The notes: generated by a model not told the origin, from the sequence alone. Shown: positions 35,564 through 44,910, numbered from the stretch's first letter. The stretch: DNA of 64,000 bases from Parapedobacter sp. SGR-10 (GCF_011030405.1 NZ_JAAJTJ010000014.1:1-64000), one strand, 5' to 3'. A program made the numbers and translations.

Positions 35564-36178
35564 TTAAAACAATCCAAACATTTCCGACTCTATTTTCTGG
35601 ATAATAGTTCCCAGATCTTCGGGATTATTGGCAAAATCTAGGTTGTCCTTGTCCAATACCAACAATTTACCATCTTTGTAATTGCTGATCCACTTTTCGT
35701 ATTTTTCGTTCAGTTTGGACAGGTAGTCCAAACGAATGGCGGCCTCATAATCCCTGCCCCGTACTTGTATATTATGGACCAATGTAGGGACAGAAGCACG
35801 GAGGTATATCAAGAGATCCGGTGGTTTGATATAGTGGATAATGCTTTGAAAGATACCGCTGTAATTTTCAAAATCCCGTGCACTCATCAATCCCATGTCG
35901 TACAGGTTTTCCGCAAAGATGTAGGCGTCCTCGTATATCGTCCTGTCCTGAATCATGTTGATCTCTTTGTTTTGCAGTTCTATGATATGCTTGAAACGAC
36001 TGTTCAAAAAGAAGATTTGCAGATTGAAAGCCCATCGTTTCATATCACTGTAGAAATCCTCCAGATACGGATTGTTTTCTACAGCTTCAAATTGAGGTTC
36101 GTAACCTAGATGTTGTGCCAATAGTTGTGTCAAGGTCGTTTTGCCGGCTCCGATATTTCCTACTATAGCTATATGCAT
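35564..36178 (-). CDS. Deoxynucleoside kinase
   Basis: A 204-aa kinase of the dNK/dGK family that phosphorylates deoxynucleosides for the salvage pathway. The P-loop is G-N-I-G-A-G-K-T-T (7-15). The catalytic E-D-R-type segment appears as D-R-T-I-Y-E-D-A-Y-I-F-A, and the L-I-Y-L-R-A-S and Q-V-R-G-R-D-Y-E lid motifs follow. Length and motif order match bacterial deoxyadenosine/deoxyguanosine kinases. It lies downstream of trpS on the same strand, separated by 87 nt of low-complexity sequence. Confidence 0.93.
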   Translation of the reverse strand: MHIAIVGNIGAGKTTLTQLLAQHLGYEPQFEAVENNPYLEDFYSDMKRWAFNLQIFFLNSRFKHIIELQNKEINMIQDRTIYEDAYIFAENLYDMGLMSARDFENYSGIFQSIIHYIKPPDLLIYLRASVPTLVHNIQVRGRDYEAAIRLDYLSKLNEKYEKWISNYKDGKLLVLDKDNLDFANNPEDLGTIIQKIESEMFGLF

Positions 36179-36191
36179 TTCCTAAATTTAA

Positions 36192-36264
36192 AAGTTATCA
36201 GTTATCAGTCGTCAGTGTTCAGTTCATTGTCCTCTGTCCACTCTCCATTGTCAATTGTCCATTG
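36192..36264. repeat. Low-complexity intergenic word repeats
   Basis: The stretch consists of degenerate repeated words: GTTATCAGTTATCAGTCGTCAGT, then variants of TGTCC, TCCATTG and TTGTCCATTG. Similar word-repeat spacers are common in related genomes. The spacer before 50634 has a comparable composition. No gene or clear hairpin is present. Confidence 0.6.
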
Positions 36265-36265
36265 C

Positions 36266-37264
36266 TTAATACAATTTTTTCAGTCCGATGATCTCTCTTA
36301 CTTCACGAATGGTTTTTTGTGCACTGGCCTGTGCTTTTTCTGCCCCCATGCGGACTACTTTTTGGATATAGGCATCATCTTTCGAGATATCTTCGATACG
36401 TGAACGTACCGGATCTGTAGCGAGTACCATATCTTCGGCCAATTGTTTTTTAAAATCACCATACCGTATCTCACACCTGTTGTACAGATCTTCAAAATGT
36501 GCTAATGTATCTGCCGTAGAAACGACTTTCATGAGATCAAACAGGTTTTGGATCGCTTCGGGCTTAGTCTGATTGCGTTCTGTAGGTCCAGAATCGGATA
36601 CGGCACGCATGATCTTCTTGCGGATCACTTCCGGTGTGTCCGAGAGGTAAATACAGTCGGCCTCTCCATTCGATTTTCCCATCTTTCCTTGTCCGGAGAG
36701 TCCCGGCACTTTGACTAGCTTGTCCGAATAGGTGAAGGCAAAGGCTTCTTTGAAATAATCTACCTGGTACAAATGGTTGAAGCGATTGCCGAAGGTACGG
36801 GTCATTTCGAGGTGCTGCTCCTGGTCTTTGCCTACGGGGACTTTGGTACCGTGATGGATCAAGATATCACAGGCCATCAGCACGGGGTAGGTCAGCAATC
36901 CTGCATTGACATTATTGGGATTGGCTCGTATTTTGTCTTTGAACGACGTAGACCTCTCCAATTCACCGAGATAAGCGTTCATGTTCATGTACAGGTATAG
37001 TTCAGCGACTTCGGGAACATCCGATTGGATATAGATCGTTGACTTTTCGGGGTCTATGCCTGCCGCGAGGTATTCGACCACGACATTACGTACTGTGGAT
37101 TGTAGATCTTGTGGTGTGGGGTGTGTGGTCAACGAATGCAGGTCTGCTATAAAAAAGAAGCAGTTGTATTCATTTTGCATCTTTACAAAATTGCTTAACG
37201 CTCCATAATAATTTCCTAAATGTAATTTTCCGGTACTTCTGATACCACTAACAACTGTTTCCAT
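36266..37264 (-). CDS. trpS: Tryptophanyl-tRNA synthetase
   Basis: A 332-aa class I synthetase that charges tRNA-Trp. The HIGH-type motif is T-G-K-L-H-L-G-N-Y-Y-G (11-21). The KMSKS-type loop is G-K-M-G-K-S-N-G-E (about 195-203), with Gly replacing the first Ser, as in many TrpRS. M-A-C-D-I-L-I and the length of about 330 aa are standard. It is followed by the deoxynucleoside kinase gene. Confidence 0.96.
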   Translation of the reverse strand: METVVSGIRSTGKLHLGNYYGALSNFVKMQNEYNCFFFIADLHSLTTHPTPQDLQSTVRNVVVEYLAAGIDPEKSTIYIQSDVPEVAELYLYMNMNAYLGELERSTSFKDKIRANPNNVNAGLLTYPVLMACDILIHHGTKVPVGKDQEQHLEMTRTFGNRFNHLYQVDYFKEAFAFTYSDKLVKVPGLSGQGKMGKSNGEADCIYLSDTPEVIRKKIMRAVSDSGPTERNQTKPEAIQNLFDLMKVVSTADTLAHFEDLYNRCEIRYGDFKKQLAEDMVLATDPVRSRIEDISKDDAYIQKVVRMGAEKAQASAQKTIREVREIIGLKKLY

Positions 37265-37363
37265 ACAAGGGCGAATTTAAGGATTTATTTGGTTATTTTC
37301 TGATTTGCGGCAAGTTTTTGACCGGAGGAGATTGGCTTGCGGTAATTGGTGTTATTCCTAAAG

Positions 37364-37396
37364 TAGAAAAGCCGCTATTATGTTAATAGCGGCTTT
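37364..37396 (-). terminator. Intrinsic terminator after tRNA-Arg
   Basis: A perfect 13-bp stem (37368-37380 with 37384-37396) has a 3-nt loop and continues on the minus strand as TTTTC. Confidence 0.85.
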
Positions 37397-37401
37397 CCTT
37401 G

Positions 37402-37473
37402 TGTTCCCGGCGGGGGTCGAACCCACATCGTCAGAACCGGAATCTGAAATTCTATCCATTGAACTACGGGAAC
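37402..37473 (-). tRNA. tRNA-Arg (CCG)
   Basis: On the minus strand, acceptor GTTCCCG pairs with CGGGAAC, with discriminator A. The anticodon stem TCAGA/TCTGA encloses TTCCGGT, so the anticodon is CCG, reading CGG. The T-loop GTTCGACCC is present. Length is 72 nt and no CCA is encoded. A terminator follows at 37364-37396. Confidence 0.95.
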
Positions 37474-37522
37474 AGTTCCGCAAAAATATAACTTTTACGC
37501 GAAACTCAAACTACTTTTTTTC

Positions 37523-38152
37523 TTAATGCCCGTGATCTCCATCGACAAAATGTGCTTCGAACTTCAAGTCCAGATCATTAGATCCTGTAAACTTGGTGAA
37601 GTCGGTATTGGACCAATCTGTTGCAGGGTCGATGTTAGCCTTGACACCATTGTTGAGATGGCGCATGATATACCTTAAGGTAAACGATTCCGTCTCCTTT
37701 GTGACGGTGAGATATCCCGTTACGCCTACAGATACATTGGTGCCGTCTTCTTTTTTATCCTTATACACGATTTCTGCCGCGCCTTCGGGAATACCTAGTA
37801 TAAAAACAAAGTGATTATCTGCTTTTTCTACAAAAGTTTGTTGTGTCTCACGAGCGGCAAAGTCGGTTGCGACAAGCTGAAAACGATATGTTTTCCCCTT
37901 ATCGAGGTGAACATGGGCTCCTACAGGGGGAAGCATTTGTGTGCCCGAAAATTCGATGGTTTCCGTTTCGGGATCGTCTATATCTTTGTAATGGTAATGA
38001 TCATCGTGCGCTTCACGCTCCACTTCGGTAAAGGTGATCTTTGCGCCGCCTACTTCCTCTTGGTCCAGTTCTGGGGTCGGATCATCTTTTGTACATGAAG
38101 TGATGTTGAAGACGAATAATAAGGCTATGGTAAAATAAAATGTATTTTTCAT
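37523..38152 (-). CDS. Histidine-rich lipoprotein linked to a ZnuD-like receptor
   Basis: A 209-aa lipoprotein starting MKNTFYFTIALLFVFNITSC (lipobox). Near the mature N-terminus is E-R-E-A-H-D-D-H-Y-H-Y-K-D, followed by G-A-H-V-H-L-D-K-G-K-T-Y, and the protein ends V-D-G-D-H-G-H. These three His/Asp clusters look like metal sites. The middle is a beta-rich immunoglobulin-like region. It is the third gene of an operon with a TonB receptor (21 nt upstream) and a small His/Cys-rich membrane protein. I infer that it binds the same metal, perhaps passing it to or from the receptor; the fold is not one I can name. Confidence 0.8.
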   Translation of the reverse strand: MKNTFYFTIALLFVFNITSCTKDDPTPELDQEEVGGAKITFTEVEREAHDDHYHYKDIDDPETETIEFSGTQMLPPVGAHVHLDKGKTYRFQLVATDFAARETQQTFVEKADNHFVFILGIPEGAAEIVYKDKKEDGTNVSVGVTGYLTVTKETESFTLRYIMRHLNNGVKANIDPATDWSNTDFTKFTGSNDLDLKFEAHFVDGDHGH

Positions 38153-38173
38153 GAGAATAAATTGTATATTTTT

Positions 38174-40471
38174 TTAAAAACTGTAGTTGATTTTGAATGA
38201 AATGTTTCTTCCGGGTGCATGTGCATAATATCTGAACCGATCCATGTAGTCCTTGTAAGGTGTATTTAGGAGGTTCTCCACACCAAGCTGACATATCAAC
38301 CCATGTCGTTGTAGCGTGAAACCATAAGAACCTAGTACGCCGAGCAGGTGATAGGATGGGGGTGGAGAGACATAGTCCGATCCCTCTTCGTATCGATCCT
38401 GCTTAGCAACAAACAGATGGTTGACTTTTACATAAGCTTTCCCGTTGAAACGGTATTGTAAGGACTGTTGAACACGATCTGAAGGCATATAAGGCAGATA
38501 GGTGCGATCGGTACTATGAACGCCTCGTACGGTAGAATAATTGACTTGGTACCCCCAATTTTTGTTCCACGACATACTCACCTGTAGATCTGCGCCGGAT
38601 AGGAATGCGTCTGCCTGTTTGTATTGGAAGAGCGGGAATGTGCCTCTGATGGTTTGTCTTACAGAGTCCGGGTTGGGTTGTGCATAGATGTAGTCCCGGA
38701 TCGGTTGTACATAGATATCCGCATTTGCTTTGAGCCATGTGTTGCCAAAGTTGAGTGTATTGATCCATTTCAATCCCTTTTCGCTTTTGAGATTAGGATC
38801 ACCGACTTCGTAAGTGGCTGTGCCGTGATGCAGACCATCGCTGTACAGCTCGTTTGCTGAGGGGGCACGCCAGGCTAGTCCGAAATTGCTCTTCCAATAC
38901 CAATTTGTACTGAATGGAACTGTCAGACCAGCGATTCCGGAGAGATTGTGAAAATGTTTTTGACCTTCCAATAGATATTGTTGCACGGATCCATCAGCAT
39001 TCGGATGTGCATAGTCATAACGATACCCTGCCACATCAAAATATTTGTAGTCGTACCTTAACCCCACTTCCAGGACTTTTGTTGCAAAGAAATATTTCTG
39101 CAAACCAAAAAGCGCAATCGTATGATTATCAAAATTAGGGATAATAGGTGTTGTGCCGGTTCCTGGGGTGTTGTTATTGACCTGTAGAGAACCTGCTAAC
39201 CCGACTGTAGTTTGTTGCGTATTCCACAGAACTTCTAGTGCTTGCGTGGTCAATACCATATCTGCCATAGGTACATCGTCACTTTGTACACGCCGCAAGT
39301 CATACTCCTTACGATGGTTTTGTTGCAGGCTATATGTTGCTTCTATGTCAACTCCCGGCTTCCATGTTTGTTTCCAACTGATTTTGGCCAGGTCATGGGT
39401 AGTTTTCTGTCTGGGTGATTCGATACGATATGAAAAATCATATTCTTCGAATGGCCTCCCATGTGCGATACGGGCCAGGATATCTTCCTTCGAACCGATA
39501 TGTGAACCTGCAAATACGCCGAGCTCTGTACCAAAATGGCTGAGATACATTTCCCATTGGTTTTTGCCGCTTTGGTATTGTAACAAGGTGTTGAAGTTCA
39601 GTTCTTCTACACCTGTATTCCCTAGATAGTACAAAGCTGATTTTGTATTGCCACCCTGTTTTTTTGTCGCACCCAAGCGATAAGCAAATTTACCTATCCC
39701 GCCTTCCAACCGTGTGTTGACCAACAGCGATTTGCCATTGGATTGCCCCACCATATTGATGTTTCCGCTCAACAATTTTTCGGAGTTGATAGAAGATGGG
39801 TTGATCGATACTACCCCAGCCAGTGCATCGGGGCCATAGCGTACGGCATCTGCATTTTTGATGACTGTGATTTCGTCTCCCGAGAAAGGATCTATTTCGG
39901 GCGCGTGGTCCAATCCCCATTGTTGACTTTCATGCCTTATCTGATGATTGACTAATAGCACACGGGTGCCGTAAAGCCCATTCAGTACAGGTTTGGCGAT
40001 GTTGCTACCTGTCTTTAGTATGCTGACACCGGCAATGTCCGTCAGTACTTCTGCCAGGTTTTTGCCTTGACTTTCGAGGCGTTGCTGTGCAGTCAACAGA
40101 TGTGTACTGCTGCTATGTCGCAACTGGCTGTTGCCCACCACCTCCACGCTGTCGATATGACGTAGGACAGGTAGCACCTTGAGGGTGATTGTGGTATCTT
40201 GAATTAGGTTGACTTCCGTTTCCATTGTGCTGTATCCGCTGTGTGTCACGAGGATGCGATACGTGCCCCTGCAAAGATTGGAGATCGTCACGATGCCCCG
40301 ATGGTTCGAAAACCAGGTCGAAGAACCGATCTCAATACGGGCATTTTCCAATCGAATACCCTTTTCCTCATCGACAATATGACAGGAAAACGCAATATTG
40401 CAAGAGCGACTTTGTCCCCATGACCAGATTGACAACAGAAGAAAGAGTAGGATCGCTCCGGGTTTCTTCAT
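38174..40471 (-). CDS. TonB-dependent receptor, ZnuD-like (probable metal uptake)
   Basis: A 765-aa outer-membrane receptor with a signal peptide (about 1-19). A carboxypeptidase-regulatory-like domain (about 30-110) is followed by V-E-V-V-G-N (TonB-box region) and the plug. The plug has L-T-D-I-A-G-V-S-I-L, then L-N-G-L-Y-G-T-R-V-L-L-V-N-H and G-L-D-H-A-P-E-I-D-P-F, close to the motif order in the zinc receptor ZnuD and its relatives, and Y-G-P-D-A-L-A-G-V-V. The 22-strand barrel ends in F (N-I-S-F-K-I-N-Y-S-F). Unlike SusC it has no STN domain and no SusD partner. The His-rich neighbours on both sides support zinc or copper uptake rather than a sugar or siderophore. Confidence 0.88.
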   Translation of the reverse strand: MKKPGAILLFLLLSIWSWGQSRSCNIAFSCHIVDEEKGIRLENARIEIGSSTWFSNHRGIVTISNLCRGTYRILVTHSGYSTMETEVNLIQDTTITLKVLPVLRHIDSVEVVGNSQLRHSSSTHLLTAQQRLESQGKNLAEVLTDIAGVSILKTGSNIAKPVLNGLYGTRVLLVNHQIRHESQQWGLDHAPEIDPFSGDEITVIKNADAVRYGPDALAGVVSINPSSINSEKLLSGNINMVGQSNGKSLLVNTRLEGGIGKFAYRLGATKKQGGNTKSALYYLGNTGVEELNFNTLLQYQSGKNQWEMYLSHFGTELGVFAGSHIGSKEDILARIAHGRPFEEYDFSYRIESPRQKTTHDLAKISWKQTWKPGVDIEATYSLQQNHRKEYDLRRVQSDDVPMADMVLTTQALEVLWNTQQTTVGLAGSLQVNNNTPGTGTTPIIPNFDNHTIALFGLQKYFFATKVLEVGLRYDYKYFDVAGYRYDYAHPNADGSVQQYLLEGQKHFHNLSGIAGLTVPFSTNWYWKSNFGLAWRAPSANELYSDGLHHGTATYEVGDPNLKSEKGLKWINTLNFGNTWLKANADIYVQPIRDYIYAQPNPDSVRQTIRGTFPLFQYKQADAFLSGADLQVSMSWNKNWGYQVNYSTVRGVHSTDRTYLPYMPSDRVQQSLQYRFNGKAYVKVNHLFVAKQDRYEEGSDYVSPPPSYHLLGVLGSYGFTLQRHGLICQLGVENLLNTPYKDYMDRFRYYAHAPGRNISFKINYSF

Positions 40472-40508
40472 AAAATATCAATATATGTGACATGTGTTGG
40501 ATCTGATA

Positions 40509-40829
40509 TCAAACCATGTGGGGAGGATCTTTGTTGGAAGGGAAATGTATATATAGGTAATCGTATTGTAAATCTATTTTTTCATTCCAAGGGATGAAAA
40601 AAGGTTTTTCGAATACGTTGATATGAGTCTGCGCAAATGGTATGTCAGCTATGCCGTTTTGTAGGAAGAAACAAATCGAACAATGTTCCTCATCGTGGTG
40701 CGAATCGTGGATATGTATGGTACAGCTGTCATCTGCTGCATGATCGTGCGTATGCCATAGCACAGCACCACTCGTCCATAGATACAGGATAGCGAGCAGT
40801 CGAACCAAATGACACTGTACAGCTTTCAT
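40509..40829 (-). CDS. Small His/Cys-rich membrane protein
   Basis: A 106-aa protein; I choose ATG 40829 (M-K-A-V-Q-C-H-L), 12 residues inside the longest frame, because a strong promoter ends just before it. Residues about 6-24 are a hydrophobic segment. The next part is dense in possible ligands: H-T-H-D-H, then H-I-H-D-S-H-H-D-E-E-H-C-S-I-C. This recalls small DUF2946-type proteins near metal transport genes. It leads the operon with the TonB receptor 37 nt downstream. It may buffer or sense periplasmic metal; this is an inference from composition and context. Confidence 0.7.
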   Translation of the reverse strand: MKAVQCHLVRLLAILYLWTSGAVLWHTHDHAADDSCTIHIHDSHHDEEHCSICFFLQNGIADIPFAQTHINVFEKPFFIPWNEKIDLQYDYLYIHFPSNKDPPHMV

Positions 40830-40834
40830 TCCTG

Positions 40835-40866
40835 CAAAGTTATTATAAATGCAACAGAGTAGCAAA
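40835..40866 (-). promoter_or_regulatory. Promoter of the metal operon
   Basis: On the minus strand TTTG (40863-40866), a 20-nt spacer and TAACTTTG (40835-40842) match the Bacteroidota promoter. The -7 box ends 5 nt before the ATG at 40829, so the mRNA is probably almost leaderless. Confidence 0.6.
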
Positions 40867-40889
40867 TAAAACTGAACTTTGTTGCATTT
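40847..40889. promoter_or_regulatory. Candidate metal-responsive operator
   Basis: A perfect 10-bp inverted repeat, AAATGCAACA (40847-40856) and TGTTGCATTT (40880-40889), has arms 23 nt apart. One arm lies between the -33 and -7 boxes and the other just upstream of the -33 box, so a bound dimer pair would block RNA polymerase. The location before a His-rich TonB operon suggests a Zur/Fur-type repressor site. Confidence 0.55.
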
Positions 40890-40922
40890 TGAGGCGACGG
40901 TTTGGGAGACAATCTCCTTATT

Positions 40923-41813
40923 CTACGACCTCGGATGATACTGCGTAATCACTGATTGAAGGTAGTCATTGTCAATGTGTGTGTATATTTCGGTAGTCGT
41001 AATGCTTTCGTGGCCGAGCATTTCCTGTACGGCGCGCAGATCTGCTCCGCCTTCGACCAGATGGGAGGCGAAGCTATGTCTAAAAGTATGGGGACTTACG
41101 CTTTTGTTGAGGTTGATTTTTTTGGCCAGATCCTTGATGATGATGAAGACCATCACGCGGGAGAGGGAGGAACCCCGTCTATTGAGAAACACAAAATCCT
41201 CCTGGCCAGGCTTGATTGTCTGATGTATGCGGACTTCATGTATGTATATTTTGAGGTATTTGGCGGCTTCGCCACCTATGGGGATCAGCCGTTCTTTGCT
41301 TCCTTTGCCTTCGACCTTGATGAAATCTATTTCAAGAAAAAGATTGGAAAGTTTTAAGTTGGTCAGTTCGGATACCCGCAGGCCGCACCCGTACAATACC
41401 TCCAGCATAGCTTTGTTGCGCATCCCTTCCGGAGAGGACAGATCTATGGACTGTATCAGGCTGTCGATCTCATGGACACTGAGCACATCAGGAAGGTTGC
41501 GGGGGAGCCGCGGAGCCTCGATGAGTTCGGCTGGGTTGTGAGAGAGACCATGTTCCAGTTGCATGAAACTGAAAAATACCTTAATGCCGGACAGCAATCT
41601 GGCCTGCGTAAAAGGGGAGATGCCAAAGCCATTCATCCACATCAAAAAGTCCCGGATATGTTCCGAAGTCAGTTCTTCGATGGTCAGATTACGTTCTTCA
41701 CTATAGGTTTGCAACTTGCGTACATCGTTGAGATAAGCTTGGACAGAGTTGGGGGATAGGTTTCTCTCCAATTCTAAATATCGCTTGAAATATAGAATAA
41801 AATTAGGCCACAT
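40923..41813 (-). CDS. xerD: Tyrosine recombinase XerD-type
   Basis: A 296-aa site-specific recombinase with all catalytic residues: Arg146 (Y-G-C-G-L-R-V-S-E-L), Lys170 (V-E-G-K-G-S-K-E-R), His242 and Arg245 (P-H-T-F-R-H-S-F-A), His268 (M-L-G-H) and Tyr277 (E-I-Y-T-H-I). The N-terminal SAM-like core-binding domain spans 1-100. It is the right length for a chromosome dimer resolution Xer and has no neighbouring integron, phage or transposon genes, so it is the housekeeping enzyme rather than an element integrase. It resolves dimers at dif sites together with a second Xer protein. Confidence 0.93.
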   Translation of the reverse strand: MWPNFILYFKRYLELERNLSPNSVQAYLNDVRKLQTYSEERNLTIEELTSEHIRDFLMWMNGFGISPFTQARLLSGIKVFFSFMQLEHGLSHNPAELIEAPRLPRNLPDVLSVHEIDSLIQSIDLSSPEGMRNKAMLEVLYGCGLRVSELTNLKLSNLFLEIDFIKVEGKGSKERLIPIGGEAAKYLKIYIHEVRIHQTIKPGQEDFVFLNRRGSSLSRVMVFIIIKDLAKKINLNKSVSPHTFRHSFASHLVEGGADLRAVQEMLGHESITTTEIYTHIDNDYLQSVITQYHPRS

Positions 41814-41910
41814 GCGGTTTTTAGTGTATGAATTGTAATTTTTTTATCATTATACAGAAAAATCGAATATTAATATATTACTTTGTCCAAATAACTATTA
41901 TCAGTTTGAT

Positions 41911-44775
41911 ATGAATGTATTGAAACCTTTGATGGCCGCCTTTCTATTGCCGGCGACCTTTGCACCATCCGATGCAAAAAATCTAAACAAAGCTACTATA
42001 TTGCCGCAAGTCCGAGAAATTTTAATGCAAGATACATTAAAATGGGATGTACCGTTACCTTTTGACCAAGATGTTGTCGTAGGAGAACTGAAAAACGGGT
42101 TTAGGTATTATATTCGTAAAAACAATGAGCCGGAGAAAAGGGTGACCATGTATTTGGGCATGAAAGTGGGTTCGATCCTGGAGACAGAAGAAGAAGTCGG
42201 TCTGGCCCATTTTATGGAGCACATGAACTTCAACGGATTGAAACATTTTCCCAAGAATGAACTGATCAACTATCTACAAAAGGCCGGTGTGCGATTTGGA
42301 TCCGACCTCAATGCTTATACGGGGTTTGACCAGACCGTGTATCAATTGCCCATTCCATCCGACGACCCTGAATTGTTGAGAAATGGATTACAGGTCATGC
42401 GGGATTGGGCGCAGGATGCACTCTTGACCACTGAAGAGATCGACAAAGAAAGAGGCGTGATCCTGGAGGAAATGCGTGGGGGAAGAGGAGCAAGGCAACG
42501 TATGCAGGACAAATTTTTGCCTGTGCTTCTCAATCAGTCCTTGTACGCTAAGAGACTGCCGATCGGAACAGAGGAGAATATTACGAATTTCCATCCGGAT
42601 GTGATCCGCAAATTTCACGAAAAATGGTATAGACCAGATCTGCAATCTCTCATTATCGTAGGGGATATTGATCCGCAAGAAATGGAAAAAGAAGTAGTGC
42701 GTTTGTTTTCCGACATGAATGTACCTGCTAATCCGGTCAAAAGAGAAGAGTTTAAGGTGAATCTGACCAACAAGAACCAATATTTGGTCGTGACAGATCC
42801 CGAAATGCCATCGACCGTAGGGCAGATTATCATCAAGTATCCCGAAGAGAATATCAAAACTGTAAAGGACTATAGACATAGCCAGCTAAAGAGCGTGTTT
42901 ACACAAATCATCAATGGGCGACTCAGTGAGCTCGCCCAAACACCAGAAGCTCCTTTTCTGCAATCTTCCGTCGGTTTTAGCTCGCTGTTTGGTGGGTTGG
43001 ATAATCTGACAGCTTACTTTGCCGCTAAGCCGGGACAGGTTGAAGAAGGTTTTAAAGCTCTTTTCCGAGAGTTGGATCGAATCCAAAAATTTGGTGTGAC
43101 CCAGACGGAGTTTGATCGTGCTATTGCTACGTTACAAAAAAGAAACGAAACTTCTTATATAGAACGTGACAAGCGAAAGTCGGATAGCTATGTACAAACT
43201 TACTTGAACAATTTCCTCGAGGAGGCACCTGTATTGGGCAATGAGGATCGTTATAGGTTGGTAAAGCAGCTTTTGCCCACATTGACCCTAAGCGAAGTCA
43301 ATGCAATCATTCGCAGATATTATGTGGACAACAACCGGGATATCATCATATTGGGGCCGGAAAAAGATAAGGATACCTTACCGACAGAGGCTAAGGTAAA
43401 CGCATGGCTGCAAGAAGTAGATAACGAACAGCTTTCGGCTTACGAAGACAAAGTTTCCGAATTACCGCTATTGGCTGGTCAACCCCAAAAAGGCAGTATA
43501 AAATCAAGTAAGGAAATAAATGGTATCGATACCAAAGAACTCATGTTGAGCAACGGAGTAAAGGTATTGCTCAAGCCTACGACATTCAAGAATGATCAGG
43601 TCTTGATCAGTGCAAGTAGTCCCGGAGGAACATCCTTGTATCCAGATGCGGATTATATGTCGGCTTCGAACGCAGCTTCATTGGTCAATAGTAGCGGATT
43701 AGGACAGCTTAATGCCGTCGAGATACGTAAATATTTGACGGGTAAACAAGTCAATATATCACCCTATATTTCCGAACGTTCGGAGGGACTGTCCGGAAGT
43801 AGTGACAAAGATGGGTTGAAAACAGCCTTTGAAATGATTTATGGGTATTTTACGGAGCCGAGATTGGACGAAGATATCTTCAAGAATACAATCTCTCGTG
43901 TCGTGTCCTCTATGGAAAACCGGGACAATGATCCACAGTTTGTTTTTGGTGATCAGGTCGCACGTAGTCTATATAAGGATAACATCAGACGTGTGCCGGC
44001 GACGGTGGATGCGGTCAAAAGCATTGACAGGGACCGTGCATTGGAGATTTACAAGGAGCGGTTTGCGGATGCTTCTGATTTTACATTTACCATTGTCGGA
44101 TCGTTTACCGAGGAAGAAATCAAACCTTATCTGGAAGAGTACCTGGCAGCCTTGCCGACATTGAACCGAAAAGATCAGGCAAAGGATCTGGGTATTGTCG
44201 AGCCTGCAAAGGGATTTGAGAAAGTCGTGCACAAAGGCAAAGAAGCTAAGGTTACTGTACAACTCCGATATTATGGAGATTACGATTATTCGGAAGCGGA
44301 AAATCTAAAATTTGATGCCTTGGAAAGTGTATTGAGTCTTAAGCTTTTGGAAAGATTGCGTGAAGAGGAAAGTGGTGTGTATGGTGTAGGGGCCAGAGGA
44401 AGTTCGAGCAAATTTCCCAAAGGACGGTATAGCTTTATGATCGGCTTTGGTACAAGTCCCGAAAAATACCAGTCCTTGATACAATCTGCATTGGAAGAGG
44501 TCGAAAAGATAAAGAAAAACGGACCTGAACAGTTGGATCTGGACAAATTTATCATTGAGCAGAAACGTCAACTGGAAGTACAGATAAGAGAGAATGGTTT
44601 TTGGATGGGACAGATAGCTGGGGCGTATCAAAACGACGAAGATCCGACCTATATCCTGCGTTACGTGGATGAGCTGGGAAAATTGACCGTAGATTCGGTC
44701 AAGGAAGTGGCCAACAAATATCTGAAATCGGATCGATTGTTTAAATTTATTCTTCTTCCGGAGGAAGCGAAATAA
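41911..44775 (+). CDS. M16-family zinc metallopeptidase (pitrilysin type)
   Basis: A 954-aa exported peptidase with an N-terminal signal (about 1-22). The inverted zinc motif is H-F-M-E-H (His100, Glu103, His104), with the downstream E-R-G-V-I-L-E-E-M glutamate about 75 residues later supplying the third ligand. The protein consists of two homologous halves; the second half (from about 540) lacks the HxxEH motif, as usual for full-length M16 proteins, and has the R-Y motif region near P-K-G-R-Y-S-F. It probably degrades short peptides in the periplasm. A strong terminator follows. The next gene, an outer-membrane barrel, is on the same strand. Confidence 0.93.
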   Translation: MNVLKPLMAAFLLPATFAPSDAKNLNKATILPQVREILMQDTLKWDVPLPFDQDVVVGELKNGFRYYIRKNNEPEKRVTMYLGMKVGSILETEEEVGLAHFMEHMNFNGLKHFPKNELINYLQKAGVRFGSDLNAYTGFDQTVYQLPIPSDDPELLRNGLQVMRDWAQDALLTTEEIDKERGVILEEMRGGRGARQRMQDKFLPVLLNQSLYAKRLPIGTEENITNFHPDVIRKFHEKWYRPDLQSLIIVGDIDPQEMEKEVVRLFSDMNVPANPVKREEFKVNLTNKNQYLVVTDPEMPSTVGQIIIKYPEENIKTVKDYRHSQLKSVFTQIINGRLSELAQTPEAPFLQSSVGFSSLFGGLDNLTAYFAAKPGQVEEGFKALFRELDRIQKFGVTQTEFDRAIATLQKRNETSYIERDKRKSDSYVQTYLNNFLEEAPVLGNEDRYRLVKQLLPTLTLSEVNAIIRRYYVDNNRDIIILGPEKDKDTLPTEAKVNAWLQEVDNEQLSAYEDKVSELPLLAGQPQKGSIKSSKEINGIDTKELMLSNGVKVLLKPTTFKNDQVLISASSPGGTSLYPDADYMSASNAASLVNSSGLGQLNAVEIRKYLTGKQVNISPYISERSEGLSGSSDKDGLKTAFEMIYGYFTEPRLDEDIFKNTISRVVSSMENRDNDPQFVFGDQVARSLYKDNIRRVPATVDAVKSIDRDRALEIYKERFADASDFTFTIVGSFTEEEIKPYLEEYLAALPTLNRKDQAKDLGIVEPAKGFEKVVHKGKEAKVTVQLRYYGDYDYSEAENLKFDALESVLSLKLLERLREEESGVYGVGARGSSSKFPKGRYSFMIGFGTSPEKYQSLIQSALEEVEKIKKNGPEQLDLDKFIIEQKRQLEVQIRENGFWMGQIAGAYQNDEDPTYILRYVDELGKLTVDSVKEVANKYLKSDRLFKFILLPEEAK

Positions 44776-44794
44776 TTTCAAAATTGCTATTCAC

Positions 44795-44831
44795 AGACCT
44801 GACAGGCATTAATGCCTGCCAGGTCTTTTTT
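44795..44831 (+). terminator. Intrinsic terminator after the M16 peptidase
   Basis: AGACCTG (44795-44801) pairs with CAGGTCT (44820-44826), and the inner CAGGCATT/AATGCCTG segment continues the stem after one mismatch. Five T residues follow. Confidence 0.9.
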
Positions 44832-44910
44832 ATGGATGTTTTTATCTTTGGCACAAAAAGTGTAGAAGTTTGTGAAAATAATTACATTGCAACATATTTC
44901 CTTATAGCTT

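Noticed and set aside
36192..36264. Possible CRISPR-like repeats
   Set aside because: The words are short, degenerate and contiguous, with no fixed-length spacers and no cas genes in the window.
40923..41813. Tyrosine recombinase as evidence for a genomic island or integron
   Set aside because: Catalytic residues, length and ordinary chromosomal neighbours fit the housekeeping XerD; no attachment site, phage or cargo genes adjoin it.
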